Notes: generated by a model from the sequence alone, not told the origin. Shown: positions 9,713 to 21,264, counted from the stretch's first letter. The stretch is 64,000 bases of DNA from Bacteroidales bacterium (GCA_023251515.1 JAHEYQ010000008.1:33290-97289), one strand, 5' to 3'. A program made the numbers and translations.

Positions 9713-11134
9713 TTAAATCCCAAAACTAATAGATGTAATATATTGATAAATTCCACTGTAGAAACCTACTGCAAAGATACCTATTACACAAATCAATATC
9801 GCCACTTTAGCAGGCCAATCGGTTTTAATATACGCTATCGGAGTTTCGTTCTTATTGATAAACATCGCTTTTACAACCAGTAAATAATAATACAATGAAA
9901 TTGTAGCATTAAGTACAGCTATAAATACCAACCAGTAATAACCCGATTCGGCAGCAGCCGTAAATAAGAAAAACTTACCAAAAAAGCCTGCAACCGGCGG
10001 AATACCTGCCAACGAAAACAAAGCCAGCATCATCACCAAACTCAACTTCGGATTGGTAAAATACAATCCATTGTAATCGTCCATATTCTCTTTGCGGCTT
10101 TTGTAATAAATAACCGAAACCACACCGAAAGCTCCCAAATTAGAGAAAATATAAACAAAAACGAAATAAATTACCGAAGTCATACCGATATTACTTGCCC
10201 CGATAATACCCAGCAAAATAAAACCTGCCTGTGCTATCGACGAAAATGCAAGGAAACGCTTCATATTCTGCTGACGCATAGCAAACAAATTACCAACTGT
10301 CATGGTTAATACTGCAATAATATACATCAAAGGTTTCCAAATTAGAGCAATTGAGTTAAAAACAGTAAATAAAACAGTTACCAGAATAAAAGCAGAAGCA
10401 CCTTTTGATATTACAGATAAATAAGAAGTTACATTTATTGGCGAACCTTCATAAACATCGGCAGTCCATAAATGGAATGGAACCAGCGAAATTTTGAATG
10501 CCATGCCCGAAAAGAACAATATAAAAGCTAGAGTTTGCAATGGAGCAGTGGTATATTTTAATGCAACAACATCAAAATAAGTAGAACCTGTAGTTCCGTA
10601 TATAAAAGAAATACCCAGTAATAAAACTGCCGACGACATAGCAGCCGACAAAATAAGTTTCACACCAGCTTCAGCCGAATTAGACCTGTAACGATCATAA
10701 GCCGCCAATGCAGCCATTGGAATAGTAGCAAGTTCCAATCCCAGATACAACATCAGGAAACTACCCGATGAAATCATAAATTGCATACCCAATAAGGTAG
10801 AAAAAATCAAAATGTAAAACTCACTTATTTTTATCTTGTTTTCAGTTTCTTTCAGCCAAGCAACAGATTGTAATAAAACCACAAAAACACCCAGATTAAG
10901 AATATTTTTCATAGTCCATTGCAAATCGGTATTGATATACATTTTTCCAAAAAGAATTCCTGCCATATTTGGCAAAAAACCTATTACCATATTTATACCG
11001 AAAAGAACCGTTGCAATCGAAATAACTTTTCTTTTATTATCATCATTTACTGAAAGTTCTGCAACCAAAACAATTAAAGTTATAATTGTCAGAACCAATT
11101 CATGTCTCATTAATAAAAAACTTTCTAAATTCAT
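9713..11134 (-). CDS. nuoN: NADH-quinone oxidoreductase subunit N
   Basis: Multi-TM Mrp antiporter-like family; last gene of nuo operon; AMAFKISLVPFHLWTADVYEGSP. Confidence 0.93.
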   Translation of the reverse strand: MNLESFLLMRHELVLTIITLIVLVAELSVNDDNKRKVISIATVLFGINMVIGFLPNMAGILFGKMYINTDLQWTMKNILNLGVFVVLLQSVAWLKETENKIKISEFYILIFSTLLGMQFMISSGSFLMLYLGLELATIPMAALAAYDRYRSNSAEAGVKLILSAAMSSAVLLLGISFIYGTTGSTYFDVVALKYTTAPLQTLAFILFFSGMAFKISLVPFHLWTADVYEGSPINVTSYLSVISKGASAFILVTVLFTVFNSIALIWKPLMYIIAVLTMTVGNLFAMRQQNMKRFLAFSSIAQAGFILLGIIGASNIGMTSVIYFVFVYIFSNLGAFGVVSVIYYKSRKENMDDYNGLYFTNPKLSLVMMLALFSLAGIPPVAGFFGKFFLFTAAAESGYYWLVFIAVLNATISLYYYLLVVKAMFINKNETPIAYIKTDWPAKVAILICVIGIFAVGFYSGIYQYITSISFGI

Positions 11135-11167
11135 GTTTGATAGTATTTTAATGAACTTTTATACAAA

Positions 11168-12670
11168 TTAAGGAATCATAATAGTTAACTTATCAATAAT
11201 TGGCTGCAAACTGTCGCCAATCATATTTGAAAGCCAAAGCGGAGCAATACCAATAGCAGCTATAGCCATTATCAAAGTTACAGTTGATATTTTTTCATAC
11301 CATTTAGCGTCTTCAAGTTGCAGAAAATGATCGTTTTTGATAGGACCAAAAAGCAATGCACCCACCACTCTTAAAATATAAACAGCTGTAATTACAATAG
11401 AAGAAACCGCAACAATGGTAACAACTCTGTGGAAAGTATCAACGTGTTGGAAAGAACCAACAAAAATAGTCATTTCGGCAACAAAACCGCTTAAACCAGG
11501 TAAACCTAAAGAAGCTAAACCGGCAATTACATAAGCAACACCCAAAAATGGCATCACTTTCATCAAACCACCCATTTCGTTTATTAAACGTGTATGAGTT
11601 CTTCCATAAATCATCCCGATTAATGCAAAGAAAAGTGCTGTCATCAAACCATGAGAAATCATCTGAAGTATAGCACCATCCATGGCAGTCTTATTCATCA
11701 TCAGAACAGCAAATAAAACCAAACCGCAATGACTAACAGAAGAATACGCATTAATGTATTTCAAATCTTTTTGAACAATTGCACCAAAAGCACCATAAAC
11801 AACGCTGATAGAAGTTAATATAATAAATATCCATGATAATTCATGAGCAGCATCAGGCAATAAGAAAATAGCAACTCTAAAAGCACCATAACCGCCTAAT
11901 TTCATCAGAACTCCGGCATGCAACATAGAAACAGCTGTAGGAGCAGAAGCATGACCATCAGGAGACCAGGTATGGAAGGGGAACAATGCACCTAAAATAC
12001 CAAAACCTACAAATGTCATCGGAAAGAACATCCTTTGAGCTTCAATCGGAATATGAACTTTGGCAATTTCCAAAATATTAAAAGTTAAAGGTCCGCCATT
12101 TGGAGCCGAATTGGTATAAATACCCAATAAACCAACCATCAACAAAGCAGAACCACCCATCAACATTAATGTAAGTTTCATGGCTGCATATTCTTTTGGT
12201 CCGCTACCCCAGATACCGATAAGCAGATACATAGGAATTACCGCAACTTCATAAAACAAGAACATGGTGAAAATATCCAACGAAATAAAAAATCCAAACA
12301 CCCCTGAAGATAATAATATCAATGAGATAAAGAATTCTTTAGGAAGAAAATCTACTTTCCATGAAGCAAAAACTCCGGCAAAAACCACAACTGAAGTAAG
12401 TGCAATCATTGCAACAGAAATTCCATCAACCCCAACAGTATAATGAATATTCAGCGCTTCGTACCAGATAATATCTTTCATAAATAACATTTCGTCCATA
12501 TTGCCGGCATTTCTTTCGGCAAAATAAGCATAAATCAAATAAGCAGCCAATAACAATTGAATACCCATTCCAATAGCAGAAATAAGTCTGGTTTGCATCG
12601 GATTTTTAACCAGTATTATAGCTAATACTGTAATTACCGGTATAATAACAAATAGTGATAAAATGTCCAT
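11168..12670 (-). CDS. nuoM: NADH-quinone oxidoreductase subunit M
   Basis: FLFYEVAVIPMYLLIGIWG; LFPFHTWSPDGHASAPTAVSMLHAGVLMKLGGYG. Confidence 0.95.
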   Translation of the reverse strand: MDILSLFVIIPVITVLAIILVKNPMQTRLISAIGMGIQLLLAAYLIYAYFAERNAGNMDEMLFMKDIIWYEALNIHYTVGVDGISVAMIALTSVVVFAGVFASWKVDFLPKEFFISLILLSSGVFGFFISLDIFTMFLFYEVAVIPMYLLIGIWGSGPKEYAAMKLTLMLMGGSALLMVGLLGIYTNSAPNGGPLTFNILEIAKVHIPIEAQRMFFPMTFVGFGILGALFPFHTWSPDGHASAPTAVSMLHAGVLMKLGGYGAFRVAIFLLPDAAHELSWIFIILTSISVVYGAFGAIVQKDLKYINAYSSVSHCGLVLFAVLMMNKTAMDGAILQMISHGLMTALFFALIGMIYGRTHTRLINEMGGLMKVMPFLGVAYVIAGLASLGLPGLSGFVAEMTIFVGSFQHVDTFHRVVTIVAVSSIVITAVYILRVVGALLFGPIKNDHFLQLEDAKWYEKISTVTLIMAIAAIGIAPLWLSNMIGDSLQPIIDKLTIMIP

Positions 12671-12682
12671 CTCTTTTTTTAT

Positions 12683-14605
12683 TTAAATTGAAAATAAATA
12701 AATGAATAGTATTCCTAATAATATTGCACTGCTTACAAAAACAAATGCATATTGCTGTACCTGACCAGATTGTAATCCTTTGATACGGAATGATACTGCA
12801 TTAGTAATCCATGCAATTCCATCCATAGTTGCATCAACTACATGACGGTCGAACCAAGCAACGGGACGAGATATGTAATTGAAAATGATTTTTTTGGTTA
12901 CAAAAAGATAAATTTCGTCGAAATAAAATTTATTAAAAGCTCCAACATAAAGTAATTTAAATGAAGAACCAATTTTTTGAGGTATGGTAGTTTCTTTTTT
13001 ATACATCACAAAAGCAATAGATATACCCAATAAACCAACAATAATAGAAGGAATAGCAACAATCCATTCGATATGAGCTTCCAATGGCAAGCCATCAGAA
13101 GTAACTAATTTACTAAATGGGATATAACCTGCAAATATGGAAGCTACAGCCAGAAACATAAGCGGTATCGACATTGTCAATGGAGCTTCGTGTGGCGTAT
13201 GATGATAATGTGTATCACGATTCCAGAAAATACGGAAGTATAAACGGAACATATAAAAAGCGGTTAAGCCGGCAACAAATAACTGAACAAAAAATATCAG
13301 TTTATTATGATGGAAGGCAGCAGTTAAAATTTCGTCTTTACTGAAAAACGCTGAAAGAAAAGGCACACCAGCAATTGTTAAACATGCAATTAAAAAAGTG
13401 ATGTGTGTAATTGGTAAATATTTACGCAAACCACCCATATCAGTCATTACATTTGAATGAACAGCATGAATAATGGCACCTGCTCCAAGAAACAACAAAG
13501 CTTTAAACATAGCATGTGTAAATAAATGGAACATGGAAGCCATAAAGCCAAGACCTTCGTGACCACCATAACGTGAAACCCCTACACCAACCATCATATA
13601 GCCAATTTGCGACATGGTTGAAAAAGCAAGCACACGTTTTATATCGTATTGAGTACAAGCAATTACAGCAGCAAACAATGATGAGAAAGAGCCTACATAA
13701 GCCACAACCGTTAATCCGTCAGGAGCTGAAATTGCATAAACAGGGAAAAGTCTTGCAACCAGATAAACACCAGCAACAACCATGGTAGCTGCATGAATTA
13801 ATGCAGAAACCGGAGTTGGGCCTTCCATCGCATCTGGTAACCAAATATGTAAAGGAAACATAGCTGATTTACCAGCACCACCTATAAAAACAAAAATCAA
13901 AGACCATGTCATAGTTGATAATCCCATAAAAGCGATTCCGCTTCCGGATGCAATTGCAGTTCCATGAATATCAGTTAATGAGATAAAATCAAAAGTTCCT
14001 GTGTTGAATGATAATATTAAAATCCCGATTAAAAAACCCAAATCGGCAAAACGAGTAACAATAAAAGCTTTTTTGGAAGCTGAAACTGCTGATGGTTTTT
14101 CGTAATAAAATCCAATTAATAAGAATGATGAAACACCCACTAATTCCCAAAAAATATACATCTGGAAAATATTGGTTGCCAATACCAACCCTAACATAGA
14201 AAAGCTGAATAATGATAAGAAAGCATAAAAACGGGCAAACCCTTTTTCACCTTTCATATATCCAAGGCTGTATATATGAACCATTAATGAAATGGTAGTT
14301 ACAACAATCAACATCATTACAGAAATAGGATCTAAAAGTACGCCCATATCTACATGAAGCTTATCTGTAAAATTAATCCATACAGTGTTAAAAGCCAGTA
14401 TTTTCTGATAAGCACCATCGATTTTTTCAGTATTGAAAAAGTATTGATATGCAGTAAAATATGATAATATAGCTGCAATCGATAATCCTGTTGTTCCTAT
14501 TAAACCCGAAATTATAGGTTTCATTTTATGACCGGTTAAACCGATAATCAGAAAAAAGAAAATCGGGATAAGCGGAATTAATATTGTATAACTAAAATCT
14601 GTCAT
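12683..14605 (-). CDS. nuoL: NADH-quinone oxidoreductase subunit L
   Basis: FWELVGVSSFLLIGFYYEK; GGAGKSAMFPLHIWLPDAMEGPTPVSALIHAATMVVAGVYLVAR. Confidence 0.95.
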   Translation of the reverse strand: MTDFSYTILIPLIPIFFFLIIGLTGHKMKPIISGLIGTTGLSIAAILSYFTAYQYFFNTEKIDGAYQKILAFNTVWINFTDKLHVDMGVLLDPISVMMLIVVTTISLMVHIYSLGYMKGEKGFARFYAFLSLFSFSMLGLVLATNIFQMYIFWELVGVSSFLLIGFYYEKPSAVSASKKAFIVTRFADLGFLIGILILSFNTGTFDFISLTDIHGTAIASGSGIAFMGLSTMTWSLIFVFIGGAGKSAMFPLHIWLPDAMEGPTPVSALIHAATMVVAGVYLVARLFPVYAISAPDGLTVVAYVGSFSSLFAAVIACTQYDIKRVLAFSTMSQIGYMMVGVGVSRYGGHEGLGFMASMFHLFTHAMFKALLFLGAGAIIHAVHSNVMTDMGGLRKYLPITHITFLIACLTIAGVPFLSAFFSKDEILTAAFHHNKLIFFVQLFVAGLTAFYMFRLYFRIFWNRDTHYHHTPHEAPLTMSIPLMFLAVASIFAGYIPFSKLVTSDGLPLEAHIEWIVAIPSIIVGLLGISIAFVMYKKETTIPQKIGSSFKLLYVGAFNKFYFDEIYLFVTKKIIFNYISRPVAWFDRHVVDATMDGIAWITNAVSFRIKGLQSGQVQQYAFVFVSSAILLGILFIYLFSI

Positions 14606-14623
14606 AATATGTATGTTTTATTT

Positions 14624-14941
14624 TTAGTATTTCATTTTGTCTGTTTCTTCCACATCAATAGATTGGAAGTTTCGGTAAATATTAATAATAATTGCTATTG
14701 CAACAGCAGCTTCGGCGGCAGCTACAGCAATTACAAACAGAGCAAAGAAATGCCCTTCTAATTGTCCGGGATACAAATATCTGTTGAAAGCGATAAAAAT
14801 AATATTTACTGCATTCAACATCAGCTCTACAGACATCAATATTGTAATTAAATTTTTACGGGTAATAAAACCGTAAACACCAGCAAAAAACATTAAAGTT
14901 GCTGTTACTAAAAAATATTCAATTGGTATTACTGTATGCAT
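14624..14941 (-). CDS. nuoK: NADH-quinone oxidoreductase subunit K
   Basis: NLITILMSVELMLNAVNI...FVIAVAAAEAAVAIAIII. Confidence 0.93.
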   Translation of the reverse strand: MHTVIPIEYFLVTATLMFFAGVYGFITRKNLITILMSVELMLNAVNIIFIAFNRYLYPGQLEGHFFALFVIAVAAAEAAVAIAIIINIYRNFQSIDVEETDKMKY

Positions 14942-14943
14942 AA

Positions 14944-15468
14944 CTATTTTGTTTTTACTTTTTTAGCTACTACAATTGCAGCAATCATTGCAGCAAGTAA
15001 TAAAATACTGATTAATTCAAAAGGTAGTGCATAGCCTTGTTCGCCCCAGCTTATCAGGCTATTTCCTATTAAGTTCATATTTACATCTTTTGCAGGTTCA
15101 ATGCCTGGTATAAATGTATAACTTAATAAAGTGTTGATAACCAAAACGGCACCTAAAATAGATGCAATAGCTCCATACACTTTTTTCAATAAGGCAGGTG
15201 ATTCAAATTTTTCGTCGATATGGCTGGTAAGCAATACCGAAAAGATGATAAGTACCACAATACCACCTGCATATAAAGTTAACTGAACTGCTGCCAGAAA
15301 CTGATAATTCAACATAAAGTATAAACCCGAAGTTGAAATTAAAACCAATAGCAAATAAACAGCTGCTCTTAAAATTCTGCGGCTAGTAACTGTTAATATT
15401 GAGAATATCACAATCATAGCTGAGAATAAAATAAACATTATCTGATTTCCTGATAAAATATAGTCCAT
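14944..15468 (-). CDS. nuoJ: NADH-quinone oxidoreductase subunit J
   Basis: Position in operon and NuoJ-type sequence (FLAAVQLTLYAGGIVVLIIFSVLLTSH). Confidence 0.92.
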   Translation of the reverse strand: MDYILSGNQIMFILFSAMIVIFSILTVTSRRILRAAVYLLLVLISTSGLYFMLNYQFLAAVQLTLYAGGIVVLIIFSVLLTSHIDEKFESPALLKKVYGAIASILGAVLVINTLLSYTFIPGIEPAKDVNMNLIGNSLISWGEQGYALPFELISILLLAAMIAAIVVAKKVKTK

Positions 15469-15493
15469 TTTTTATTATTTAAATGATTATGAA

Positions 15494-15982
15494 TTACTCT
15501 TTAACTTTTTCTTTTAATGAAGACCCTGGTTTATTCAGTGTCTTTATCAATTTTTCTTTGTTATATACTGCATGCTCAAACCCTTGTGAAAAGACAATGG
15601 CATCCTGTGGGCAAACTTTTATACAAATACCGCAAAATGTACACATCGACAATTTATAAATATAAGTATCAAGTTCTTTTTTCTTTTTGCCATCTTCTTT
15701 TTCCACCTGACGGCTAATTACTTCTATACTGCCATTAGGACAATTGATTTCGCAAATGCTGCATGCTGTACATTTATGCTGATTATTTTCGTCGTGAGGC
15801 ATACTTACTTCGCCTTTAAATCTGTCGAACATCTTTAAAGTCTTACGGTTTTCGGGATATTGCTGTGTCGTAATCTCTTTTGGATGAACAAAGTAATAAC
15901 CTGTAACTTTCATACCGGTTAATAAGGTTTTGATGCCTCCGAACAATTCTTTTAAGTATTCTATAATTGCATTCATTCTCAA
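15494..15982 (-). CDS. nuoI: NADH-quinone oxidoreductase subunit I (2x 4Fe-4S)
   Basis: CTACSICEINCPNGSI and CTFCGICIKVCPQDAI. Confidence 0.93.
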   Translation of the reverse strand: MRMNAIIEYLKELFGGIKTLLTGMKVTGYYFVHPKEITTQQYPENRKTLKMFDRFKGEVSMPHDENNQHKCTACSICEINCPNGSIEVISRQVEKEDGKKKKELDTYIYKLSMCTFCGICIKVCPQDAIVFSQGFEHAVYNKEKLIKTLNKPGSSLKEKVKE

Positions 15983-16003
15983 TAAATTCTATTTAATTGT
16001 TAT

Positions 16004-17119
16004 TTAGAAATGCCATCCCATCAACACTATAAGTGCCATAAGGATAATATTGAACAAGTTAATTGGTAATAAATATTTCCATTCGAGTTTCAACAACTGG
16101 TCGATTCTTAAACGTGGGAAAGTCCATTTAAACCACATCATTAAAAATATAACCAACAAAGTTTTACCCATATACCAGAAGAAAGGAGGAATGAAATCCA
16201 CCCCAGTATTAAACTTTAGAGACCAATTTCCTAATAAGTCAGTTAACAATGGGCCTAAATGTAAAGGCATCCAACCGCCTAAGAAAACAGTAGCAGCTAT
16301 AGAAGCAACAATAAACATATTCATATATTCGGCAAGGAAAAAGAAAGCAAACTTAATACCTGAATATTCGGTATGGAAACCTGCAGTTAATTCAGATTCA
16401 GCTTCTGCCAAATCAAAAGGACCTCTGTTGGTTTCGGCTGTACCGGCTATGATAAATATTAAAAAGGCAATAATTGCAGGAATATGCCCTGTAAAAATAA
16501 ACCAGCCGTTGCGTTGAGCTTCTACAATTTCTGAAAGTTGCATAGTTCCTGCCAATATTACGATAGTTACCAGCGACATTCCGACTGATAATTCGTAACT
16601 AACGATTTGAGCACCACTACGCATAGCTCCGATAAGTGAATACTTATTATTACTCGACCATCCGGCTAATAAAATTCCGATTACGCCTAATGATGAAACA
16701 GCCATAACATAAAATACACCTATGTTAAAGTCTATTGCATGTAAGCCCAATCCGAAAGGTATAGCTGCAATTGCCATAAAAGAAGCAATTATTACAATAA
16801 AAGGAGCCAGATTAAATAAAAACTGATCAGCTTTTCTGATATGAATAATCTCTTTCATCAGCAGCTTAATGAAGTCTGCAAATGTTTGAAAAATTCCATA
16901 AGGACCAACCCTGTTGGGTCCTACACGATTTTGTATAAATGCGCAAACTTTACGTTCGGCATAAACCAAAAACAATCCAACCAAAGCATAAAACAACAAG
17001 AAAGCTACTCCAATAAGGGTCATTTCGATTATTAATGCCCAAAACGGTGGTAAATTGTCGTATAATAACTTATCTATTGATTGGTTAAACGAAGTGAAAT
17101 CGTAAATATTAAATGCCAT
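16004..17119 (-). CDS. nuoH: NADH-quinone oxidoreductase subunit H
   Basis: [65 protein letters not shown]. Confidence 0.95.
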   Translation of the reverse strand: MAFNIYDFTSFNQSIDKLLYDNLPPFWALIIEMTLIGVAFLLFYALVGLFLVYAERKVCAFIQNRVGPNRVGPYGIFQTFADFIKLLMKEIIHIRKADQFLFNLAPFIVIIASFMAIAAIPFGLGLHAIDFNIGVFYVMAVSSLGVIGILLAGWSSNNKYSLIGAMRSGAQIVSYELSVGMSLVTIVILAGTMQLSEIVEAQRNGWFIFTGHIPAIIAFLIFIIAGTAETNRGPFDLAEAESELTAGFHTEYSGIKFAFFFLAEYMNMFIVASIAATVFLGGWMPLHLGPLLTDLLGNWSLKFNTGVDFIPPFFWYMGKTLLVIFLMMWFKWTFPRLRIDQLLKLEWKYLLPINLFNIILMALIVLMGWHF

Positions 17120-17161
17120 TTTCTCTTTTTTTGTTAATGATACAATTAAAAGTAAGACAAA

Positions 17162-18286
17162 CTATCTGTCAATATCCGGAATTACTAAATCTAATGAACC
17201 TCCTATTGCCACAAGGTCAGCTATTTTAAAACCGGCAGCTATTTTGTTGATTGCCGATAAATTGCTGAAGTTTGGTGAGCGGAATTTGATACGGTAAGGA
17301 TATTTTTCGCCGGTGCTTAAAACATAAACTCCAAACTCACCTCGGGCAGCTTCTACTCTTTGGTAGTATTCGCCTTCTGGCAATTTTATGATGGGTTTCA
17401 TTTTTACGGCGTAATCTCCTTCAGGAATATTATCTATCAATTGCTCGATAATTTTCATTGATTCCCACATTTCTTCAACCCTTGCTTTGTAGCGGTGGAA
17501 TGAATCTCCTTTAGTATATAAAACTTCTCTGAATTCAACTTTATCATACGCACTGTAAGGATGATGTTTTCTTACATCGCATGCAAAACCAGAACCTCTT
17601 CCTGAAGGACCTGTAACACCATAACTTATGGCATCTTCGAGTGAAAGTATTCCAATATCATTGGTTCTTTCCTTCATAATAACATTGCCTGTCAACAGTT
17701 CATCATATTCAGGTAATTTCTTTCTGAAATAAACGATAAAGTCTTTAACTCTTTTTATAAAATTAGGATGGATATCGTTCATAAAACCACCCGGAACATT
17801 AAAACTTTGCAATAAGCGGGCTCCGGTAGTTTCTTCAAAAATATCCAGAATATGTTCTCTGTCGCGTAATCCATAAAAATAGGTAGTTAAAGCACCCAAA
17901 TCCATACCAAATGCACACCACCATAACTGATGTGATGCCAAACGTGTTAATTCATCAAGAATGGTACGTATATACTTTACTCTTTCAGGCACTTCTATCT
18001 GCAATGCATCTTCAACCAATAGACAAACTGCTTCGTTGTTGATATGAGCAGACAAATAATCCATACGATCAGTAAGATGTATAATTTGCTGATAAGTAAG
18101 TCTTTCACACATTTTTTCGATACCACGATGGATATATCCGCAATGTGGTTCTATTCTTTCGACAGTTTCTCCTTTTAAAGAAATTTTCAATCGCAAAACA
18201 CCGTGTGTTGACGGATGCTGAGGACCCATATTTACAATGTATTCCTCTTCTTGTTTTCCTTTGCTGTTTGTAATGAATTCTTCCAT
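17162..18286 (-). CDS. nuoD: NADH-quinone oxidoreductase subunit D
   Basis: NMGPQHPSTHGVLRL; HCGYIHRGIEKMCE; DYLSAHINNEA. Confidence 0.95.
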   Translation of the reverse strand: MEEFITNSKGKQEEEYIVNMGPQHPSTHGVLRLKISLKGETVERIEPHCGYIHRGIEKMCERLTYQQIIHLTDRMDYLSAHINNEAVCLLVEDALQIEVPERVKYIRTILDELTRLASHQLWWCAFGMDLGALTTYFYGLRDREHILDIFEETTGARLLQSFNVPGGFMNDIHPNFIKRVKDFIVYFRKKLPEYDELLTGNVIMKERTNDIGILSLEDAISYGVTGPSGRGSGFACDVRKHHPYSAYDKVEFREVLYTKGDSFHRYKARVEEMWESMKIIEQLIDNIPEGDYAVKMKPIIKLPEGEYYQRVEAARGEFGVYVLSTGEKYPYRIKFRSPNFSNLSAINKIAAGFKIADLVAIGGSLDLVIPDIDR

Positions 18287-18289
18287 AAA

Positions 18290-18748
18290 CTATCTTGTAA
18301 CTATGTTATTATCAGTATAATCTTTACGCAACGGATATCCTACCCAATCTTCTTCATCTAAAAAGATGCGTCTCATATCGGGATGATTGGTGAATGTAAT
18401 TCCAACCAAATCGTAAACTTCACGTTCGTGAAAATCAGCAGTTGCCCATATATCGGTAACTGTTGGGAGTAAAGCATTTTCGCGATTGGCTGTTTTTGCT
18501 TTCAAAACGATGGCATGTGCATGTTTGGTTGATTCCAGATGATATACAACTTCGCAAGCATCTGCCAGATCGTTGCCTGTTAAACAAAAAAGATAATCAA
18601 AACTAAGTTCTGATGTGTTTTTGAGTAGAAGGGCAGTATTGTGTAATTTTTCGGGAGTAACGCTCAATGTAAGATATTGAGGTCCTTCTGAAATATTGAG
18701 AGATGGATCTAATGATAGAATCTTCTCTTTTAATTGTTCGTTATTCAT
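18290..18748 (-). CDS. nuoC: NADH-quinone oxidoreductase subunit C
   Basis: ATADFHEREVYDLVGITFTNHPDMRRIFLDEEDWVGYPLRKDY. Confidence 0.93.
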   Translation of the reverse strand: MNNEQLKEKILSLDPSLNISEGPQYLTLSVTPEKLHNTALLLKNTSELSFDYLFCLTGNDLADACEVVYHLESTKHAHAIVLKAKTANRENALLPTVTDIWATADFHEREVYDLVGITFTNHPDMRRIFLDEEDWVGYPLRKDYTDNNIVTR

Positions 18749-18874
18749 CTGTTTATTTATTATTAATTAATCTGTACAGATGGAACTCGCCAAAACTACA
18801 TTTGCTGAATACTTATTATTTGAATAAAGTAGCATGGCTCGTTTCATTTTACTTATTTATAAAAGAATTGAAAA

Positions 18875-19444
18875 CTATTTATTATCTGTTTCAGCAAAAG
18901 TGTCCGGTTGTTTGCGCGGATTTCTGATGGTTTCTGTTTGTATTTTGCGTTGCAATTGCATTACTCCATACAAAAGAGCTTCAGGACGTGGCGGGCAACC
19001 AGGAATGTAAACATCTACAGGAATTACATTTTCTACACCTTTTATTACATGATATGAATTGTAATAAAACGGACCTCCTGATATTGCACATGCACCCATT
19101 GCAATTACATATTTTGGCTCGGGCATTTGATCGTACAAACGTTTTAGAACGGGTGCCATTTTGTTTACAATGGTACCGGCTACAACTATAACATCTGCCT
19201 GTCGTGGACTGGCACGGTAAACCTCGATACCAAAGCGTGCAAAATCGTGGCGGGAAGCTCCGGCTGCCATCATTTCGATACCGCAACATGCTGTTGCAAA
19301 GGTAAGTGGCCATACCGAATTGGAGCGTCCCCAGTTGATGATAGCATCTACTGTTGTGAAAAATAAATTTCCTCCGGTTTGTTTGAAGAGTTCCAACGTT
19401 TCGTTATCGTTGAAATCTTCGTACTTCATTGATTTTATTCCCAT
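18875..19444 (-). CDS. nuoB: NADH-quinone oxidoreductase subunit B
   Basis: [44 protein letters not shown]; start [10 protein letters not shown] preferred because the ORF-track start (19555) overlaps nuoA extensively. Confidence 0.92.
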   Translation of the reverse strand: MGIKSMKYEDFNDNETLELFKQTGGNLFFTTVDAIINWGRSNSVWPLTFATACCGIEMMAAGASRHDFARFGIEVYRASPRQADVIVVAGTIVNKMAPVLKRLYDQMPEPKYVIAMGACAISGGPFYYNSYHVIKGVENVIPVDVYIPGCPPRPEALLYGVMQLQRKIQTETIRNPRKQPDTFAETDNK

Positions 19445-19785
19445 ATTAAAGCATGTTTTTTCCAGGCATATAATAATCCCAGACCAAGAATTAAAAAGAA
19501 TATGATTATTTCGATAAATGCAGCAATCCCCATCGATTTCATAATGGTAGCCCATGGAAACAAAAATACAGTTTCTACATCAAAAATCAGAAACAAAATG
19601 GCAAACAAATAATAACCTACGTTAAATTGTAACCAGGTTTTTCCTTCGGTTGGAATTCCGCATTCGTAAGGTTCTGATTTTTGTGGGTTTGTTGATTTGG
19701 GTGGTACCAGACTCGAAAATATCAAAGCCCCTCCAACCAGCACTACTGCAACAATAAAGAATAGAATTAAACTTTCACTGTTCAT
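19435..19785 (-). CDS. nuoA: NADH-quinone oxidoreductase subunit A
   Basis: [43 protein letters not shown]. Confidence 0.95.
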   Translation of the reverse strand: MNSESLILFFIVAVVLVGGALIFSSLVPPKSTNPQKSEPYECGIPTEGKTWLQFNVGYYLFAILFLIFDVETVFLFPWATIMKSMGIAAFIEIIIFFLILGLGLLYAWKKHALIWE

Positions 19786-20185
19786 ACAACTTGATATAAA
19801 ATGAAAAAATTAACGTGCAATATTATAAAAAAAAATCTTCTTAATCAAGTTTTTCTGAATTTATCATAATAATGTTGATAATTGTCAATGCTATTTTAGC
19901 CCTTTTTTTCTTAATTAAAAATGGTATTAGTAATATGTGAAAAAAAATAATCTTAATCTTACAATCTGTGATATGATTTTATAGGTCAATTTATTTTAAA
20001 AGAGGAAAGTTATTTTTTACATTAAATATAGATTTTTTTGTTTAAAACGAGTATTCTGATTATTTATCAGAAAAACAATAAAAAATATTTGCTGTATAAA
20101 ATTATAGTATTAATTTTACTTTTTCATATTTTGAAAAATTTCTCTTTAAAAATCATTTATTCATAATAATATAAAGTAAAATATT

Positions 20186-21220
20186 ATGGCAAATTTAAGC
20201 ACAAGTTACATGGGATTACAATTAAAAAATCCCATTATAGTTAGTAGTTCAGGCCTCTCTAATTCAATTGAAAATCTAAAAAAAATGGAAGCTGCCAATG
20301 CCGGAGCTATTGTGTTGAAATCTATTTTTGAAGAACAAATAATGATGGAGGCTGATAAATTTATTGATAGCACAGATCCTTCGTTAAGTGCAATGAAAAA
20401 AGGGTTTAATGATATCCTTACCAACAGAAGCTACGATTATGTTGAAGCTATGGATTATATGAGCAATTTTGCCAAAGAGCATAGCCTGAAAGAATATCTG
20501 AATTTTATTAGTTTGGCAAAAAAATCAGTGAATATTCCAATAATTGCAAGTATTAATTGTGTTTCGGCTTACGATTGGAGTTTCTTTGCCAAAAGAATTC
20601 AGGAAGCAGGTGCTGATGCTTTAGAGCTTAATTTATACATACTCCCATCAGATATTAATAAAACTGCTGCTAATTACGATGAAATGTACAAAAAAATTAT
20701 CAGCGATGTGAAAAAATATGTAAGTATTCCTATTTCATTAAAGTTGAGTTATTATTCATCAAGTCTGGTAAATACTTTTGTTGATTTATCAAAATCGGGT
20801 ATTTCTGGAATGGTTCTATTCAACAAACCATATAATCCTGATATAAATATAGATAAGATAGAAATTTCATCGGGAAGAATTTACAGTTCGGCGGATGAAT
20901 ATCTCCGTACGTTAAGATGGACTGCTATATTATCGGGCAGAGTTGGATGCGATATGGCCGCTTCAACAGGAGTACATAATTATGAAACCGTTGTTAAGTT
21001 AATACTAGCTGGTTCAAATGCAGTGCAGGTAGCTTCTTTGCTTTACGAAAAAGGAATAGAAGAAATTAATACATTGGTAAATGGTTTAAATAAATGGATG
21101 GATGAACATAATTTTAAATATATTGATGAATTCCGAGGGAAATTATCTCAGATAAATATCGAAAATCCTGCGGTTTTAGAACGTGTTCAGTTTATGAAAT
21201 CTTATGCACAAATCGTTTAA
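20186..21220 (+). CDS. Dihydroorotate dehydrogenase-like FMN protein
   Basis: MANLSTSYMGLQLKNPIIVSSSGLSNS...; TIM-barrel DHOD-like pattern, STGVHNYETVVKLILAGSNAVQVASLLY. Confidence 0.85.
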   Translation: MANLSTSYMGLQLKNPIIVSSSGLSNSIENLKKMEAANAGAIVLKSIFEEQIMMEADKFIDSTDPSLSAMKKGFNDILTNRSYDYVEAMDYMSNFAKEHSLKEYLNFISLAKKSVNIPIIASINCVSAYDWSFFAKRIQEAGADALELNLYILPSDINKTAANYDEMYKKIISDVKKYVSIPISLKLSYYSSSLVNTFVDLSKSGISGMVLFNKPYNPDINIDKIEISSGRIYSSADEYLRTLRWTAILSGRVGCDMAASTGVHNYETVVKLILAGSNAVQVASLLYEKGIEEINTLVNGLNKWMDEHNFKYIDEFRGKLSQINIENPAVLERVQFMKSYAQIV

Positions 21221-21226
21221 GTTATT

Positions 21227-21264
21227 AGAGATAGGATGATTCCAAATCATCCTATCTCTTTTTA
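21227..21264. terminator. Long hairpin AGAGATAGGATGATTccaAATCATCCTATCTCT-TTTT
   Basis: Perfect inverted repeat followed by T run between convergent genes. Confidence 0.85.

Noticed and set aside
18981-19313. 110-aa minus [19 protein letters not shown]...
   Set aside because: Alternate frame of nuoB
18875-19555. Long 226-aa version of NuoB
   Set aside because: N-terminal extension overlaps nuoA and lacks NuoB similarity; shorter start preferred
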